A stretch of DNA of 16,878 bases, from the NCBI GenBank assembly GCA_030619405.1, contig JAUXBK010000030.1, positions 1-16,878 on the forward strand, given 5' to 3'. Positions 14,526-16,878 of the stretch are shown here, piece by piece (position 1 is the stretch's first letter; each line of letters starts with the position of its first letter). The DNA comes from Sedimenticola sp. (lineage in GTDB: Bacteria > Pseudomonadota > Gammaproteobacteria > Chromatiales > Chromatiaceae). A model generated the notes under the pieces. The model was not told the DNA's origin. It saw only the letters and a program-made list of their open reading frames with translations, and searched no databases. A program made the position numbers and the translations under genes.

Positions 14526-16031
14526 TCACCCGCGCCACCCCTCCAGCAGCCTCAGGCAGAGACGGTTCATCTCCCGGGCCCGCTGTTCGCTGTCCGCCTC
14601 GTTGTAGCAGCGCAGTTCGGGCGCGTTACCGGAGGGGCGCAGATGCACGATCTCGCCACTCTCGAAGGTGATGCGCAGACCATCGGTGCTGTCGGTCCCG
14701 ACCACCCGGCCGAACAGACCGCCGAACACCACTTCGATCGCCCTGCGGTCCCGCTCGAACTCCCCACTGTCGAGGGCCCCGATCCGCGCCCGGCTGCGCT
14801 CCGTCGGAAACGCCTCGAGGCGGCCGCTGCTGGTGAAGCGGGCAGGCAGGCGCTCCAGCAACCCGGAGATGGCCACCCCCTCGTCCACAGCCAACGTCAG
14901 GATGGCGAGCGCCACGATGACCGCATCACGGGTGGGCAGGGGATCGAGCACGACGCCCTTGCGCTCGACCGGGTCCCCAATCAGAAAGCCGCCGTTGGCC
15001 TCATAGCCGACCACCCCCCGCTCACCCTGCTGCAACCGGGACTCCATGGCCTCGATCACATAGGGAGAACCGATTCGAGTGCGATCTACCCCCTTGAACC
15101 AGCCGCACCGCTCCACTGCCGTGTTGCTGCTTACCGGCGTCACCACCCGCCCGGCATTCAGGAACCGGGCGCAGAGAATGCCAGCCACATCGCCCCGCAG
15201 CCAGTTTCCCTGCTCGTCGCTGATCAGGGGGCGGTCCCCATCTCCATCGGTGGAGATGACCGCATCCAGCTGGTGCTCCTGTGCCCAGCGGCGGGCCAGT
15301 GCCACATCCTCCGACCTTATCGCCTCCGTATCCACGGGGATGAAACGATCGGAGAAACCGAGCCGGACCAGCTCTGCACCCAGCGACTCCAGTAACTCCC
15401 CCAACACCCGACGTGCCACCGAAGAGTGCTCATAGAGCCCGATCCGGCGCCCCTGCAGACAACCGGCCGGAAAGAAATCCAGATAGCGCTGACGATACTC
15501 CCGATAGGCGGCATCCTGCTCCGGCGGCAACGACGGCGGCCCGTGGGCGTTGCCGGCAGTGTCGAACATCCCCTCGGGGATCTGCACGCACTGCTCCCTG
15601 ATCTCGGCTTCATCCTGCTTGAGGATCTCCCCGGTCGGCTGGTTGAACTTGATCCCGTTCCTGTCATCCGGAATGTGGCTGCCGGTGACCATCAGCGAGG
15701 GTATGCCCCGGGTGATGCCATGGAGGGTCACTGCCGGCGTGGGGATGAAGCCGCAGTTGACCGGAATACAGCCCTGATCCTCCACCGCCCTGGCAACCGC
15801 CGCCATGATCCTGGGGGTGCTGGGCCGGAAGTCGCCCGCAATCGCCACCTCCATGCCGCGGCCGACGCCGCCGCCTGCCATCTGCTGCTGCAGAAAGGCA
15901 ACGGTATAGGCATAGCAGACCCGGTCGGTCATGGCCACCGCCAGCCCCCGGGCACCGCTGGTGCCGAAAGTCACACCACTCTGCTGCATCAGATCATCGA
16001 TGGAGAGCGTCTCTCCTGCTTTACTCGTCAC
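14526..16031 (-). CDS. Phosphomannomutase/phosphoglucomutase family enzyme
   Basis: A 501-residue alpha-D-phosphohexomutase interconverting hexose 1- and 6-phosphates. All four active-site loops are present: TFGTSGARG (about 21-29) for substrate and phosphate; VTGSHIPDDRNGIKF with the phosphoserine at about 118; STDGDGDRP near 260-268 for Mg2+; GYEANGG near 343-348 for sugar recognition; and RPSGNAPELR near 465 for phosphate. SHIP replaces the more common SHNP. I chose the GTG at 16031 because GAGGAG lies 7 nt upstream and the protein then starts just before the conserved region; a longer frame from 16124 would sit inside the upstream gene. The GTG overlaps the methyltransferase stop by 11 bp, so the two are co-translated. 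A likely role is nucleotide-sugar supply for surface polysaccharide; whether mannose or glucose is preferred cannot be read. Confidence 0.92.
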   Translation of the reverse strand: MTSKAGETLSIDDLMQQSGVTFGTSGARGLAVAMTDRVCYAYTVAFLQQQMAGGGVGRGMEVAIAGDFRPSTPRIMAAVARAVEDQGCIPVNCGFIPTPAVTLHGITRGIPSLMVTGSHIPDDRNGIKFNQPTGEILKQDEAEIREQCVQIPEGMFDTAGNAHGPPSLPPEQDAAYREYRQRYLDFFPAGCLQGRRIGLYEHSSVARRVLGELLESLGAELVRLGFSDRFIPVDTEAIRSEDVALARRWAQEHQLDAVISTDGDGDRPLISDEQGNWLRGDVAGILCARFLNAGRVVTPVSSNTAVERCGWFKGVDRTRIGSPYVIEAMESRLQQGERGVVGYEANGGFLIGDPVERKGVVLDPLPTRDAVIVALAILTLAVDEGVAISGLLERLPARFTSSGRLEAFPTERSRARIGALDSGEFERDRRAIEVVFGGLFGRVVGTDSTDGLRITFESGEIVHLRPSGNAPELRCYNEADSEQRAREMNRLCLRLLEGWRG

Positions 16032-16683
16032 GCTGCAACTCCTCTGCCTGGCTCCTTGTGAGATAACGCCAGGGTATGGGAATAAGCCCCGGTACCCGCT
16101 CCCGATAGCGTCGGTATCGCACACCGTGGTATTCCATCAGTTTTCGCTCCTCCAGCCGTGACCCGAGCACTAGATAGAGGGTGATCAACAGCCCTGTCAA
16201 CAGGAAAGCCAGGTTCATATCCCGGGTCCAGATCAGCACCAGTCCGAGGCTGTACCAGGGGTGGCGCACGAAACGATGCAGCGGCGAGATGTGGAACTGC
16301 TCCTGATCCTCGACTCGCCGCTCCTGTTCCCGCCACTGCTTCAACCCCAGGAACTCACCGCTGTCGTAGTATCCGGCGGACCATAGGAACAACCCGGCCG
16401 CCAGCAACGCCAGGCCGTTGGCCAGCCACCAGCCCCAACCCTGCCACTGCCAGAGAAAAGGGCCGTCCCAAATATATGTGAGGTAGAGCGGGGGCAACAG
16501 CAACAGCAGCGCCTGCAGATTGAACAGCAGCCGGTAGGCAGGCATCCACTCCGGCCAACGGCGGGCCACCCGCCGTTTCAACCACAGCGACGCCAGCAGC
16601 GAGTGAATGAAAAAATAGAGCAGCCAGACGCCGATCAGCTCCAGCAGCTGTCTGTCCAGCAGGAATGTTTCCGCAAGATCCAT
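16021..16683 (-). CDS. Integral membrane methyltransferase-like protein (ICMT/NnrU type)
   Basis: A 220-residue membrane protein with hydrophobic segments near 14-34, 50-71, 84-103 and 146-174. The C-terminal signature is that of the isoprenylcysteine carboxyl methyltransferase / phospholipid methyltransferase superfamily: RHPWY at 140-144, EERKL at 178-182 and YRRYRERVP at 190-198, the AdoMet-binding features of that fold. Bacterial members are poorly characterised; substrates could be lipids or small hydrophobic thiols, and some relatives (NnrU) sit in nitrogen-oxide metabolism. The protein overlaps the phosphohexomutase start by 11 bp. The ATG at 16683 has only a weak AGGTT upstream, and the upstream DNA is a heptamer repeat array. 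Product class is firm, role is not. Confidence 0.78.
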   Translation of the reverse strand: MDLAETFLLDRQLLELIGVWLLYFFIHSLLASLWLKRRVARRWPEWMPAYRLLFNLQALLLLLPPLYLTYIWDGPFLWQWQGWGWWLANGLALLAAGLFLWSAGYYDSGEFLGLKQWREQERRVEDQEQFHISPLHRFVRHPWYSLGLVLIWTRDMNLAFLLTGLLITLYLVLGSRLEERKLMEYHGVRYRRYRERVPGLIPIPWRYLTRSQAEELQRDE

Positions 16684-16696
16684 GATAAAAGCAGAA

Positions 16697-16765
16697 CCTA
16701 GGTACTAGAAGACAGGTCCTAGGTACTAGAAGACAGGTCCTAGGTACGAGGTACTAGGTACTAGG
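16697..16765. repeat. TAGGTAC-type tandem repeats, left arm
   Basis: Two exact 21-bp copies (16697-16717 and 16718-16738), each starting CCTAGGTACTAG, are followed by CCTAGGTACGAG and GTACTAGGTACTAGG. The unit is built on the heptamer TAGGTAC, and 21 bp is three such periods. It lies 13 bp upstream of the methyltransferase start codon. Confidence 0.85.
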
Positions 16766-16801
16766 AAAAGAAAAAACAAAGATAGAACCATTCTAAACGC
16801 A

Positions 16802-16878
16802 GTACCTAGTACCTAGTACCTAGTACCTAGTACCTAGTACCTAGTACCTAGTACCTAGTACCTAGTACCTAGTACCTA
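16802..16878. repeat. GTACCTA heptamer array, 11 perfect copies, running off the window
   Basis: Eleven uninterrupted copies of GTACCTA fill the last 77 bp. This is the reverse complement of the TAGGTAC heptamer at 16697-16765, so the two arrays are inverted around a 36-bp A-rich spacer; the 15-bp GTACTAGGTACTAGG pairs exactly with the array. The array probably continues past the window end. Confidence 0.95.

Noticed and set aside
12873..15395. Plus-strand 840-codon open frame
   Set aside because: Runs antisense across two well-supported genes and the terminator between them; no domain, composition of a shadow frame.
16802..16878. Replication origin iterons
   Set aside because: No replication initiator nearby; copies are 7 bp and contiguous, unlike iterons of 17-22 bp.

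Overview
The window looks like chromosome from a GC-rich gammaproteobacterium. The genus is not readable; a sulfur-oxidising or Chromatiales-like background is only a guess, based on the style of the housekeeping genes and small palindromic repeats. There are two halves. Roughly 1-7,800 is a worn accessory region full of deletions, frameshifts and transposon traces. Roughly 7,900-16,700 is ordinary, intact chromosomal gene content.

Accessory half, nearly all on the minus strand. Transcription order, right to left: remnant of an HTH regulator of the nucleotidyltransferase-linked type (about 6,248-5,816); hsdM (5,837-4,833) with an in-frame internal deletion; rhuM (4,836-4,291) fused out of frame to the second half of hsdS (about 4,384-3,590); two 129-bp tandem units each holding a pair of inverted REP hairpins; a REP-associated tyrosine transposase (RAYT, 3,346-2,807) with another REP at its stop codon; a DUF4143 AAA ATPase (2,642-1,509); and hsdR (1,512-114). 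hsdR overlaps the ATPase stop by ATGA, is frameshifted near 1,270, and is cut off at what looks like an insertion-sequence end occupying 1-113. This was once a type I restriction-modification operon with the accessory genes rhuM and a DUF4143 ATPase. All three enzyme subunits are now damaged: HsdM lost its AdoMet site, HsdS lost its first target-recognition domain, and HsdR lost reading frame and C-terminus. It is almost certainly dead as an RM system, though the ATPase and RAYT are intact.

Further right lie an intact metallophosphoesterase (7,055-6,306) abutting the amputated N-terminus of an integrative-element integrase (about 7,413-7,027), and a 65-residue unknown protein with a strong ribosome binding site (7,740-7,543). 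They suggest the end of a decayed integrated element.

Chromosomal half: a TraB/PrgY-like membrane protein (9,121-7,922, minus) is divergent from a two-gene plus-strand operon (small lipoprotein 9,289-9,708 and an unknown 222-residue protein 9,705-10,373, ATGA overlap). A spacer follows with a perfect 11-bp palindrome and a solo REP related to the RAYT-flanking ones. Then come three minus-strand genes: a very large DUF3683/FAD-linked oxidase/Fe-S fusion (14,432-10,584), a phosphohexomutase (16,031-14,526) and an ICMT/NnrU-like membrane methyltransferase (16,683-16,021), the last two overlapping. A hairpin-plus-T-run terminator lies between the mutase and the dehydrogenase, only 13 bp before the latter's start codon. 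The window ends in an inverted array of 7-bp repeats (TAGGTAC / GTACCTA).

I found no RNA genes, CRISPR array or complete novel system. The most interesting signals are the pattern of short-repeat deletions that dismantled the RM operon, the BIME units that carry copies of the RAYT start codon, and the heptamer array.
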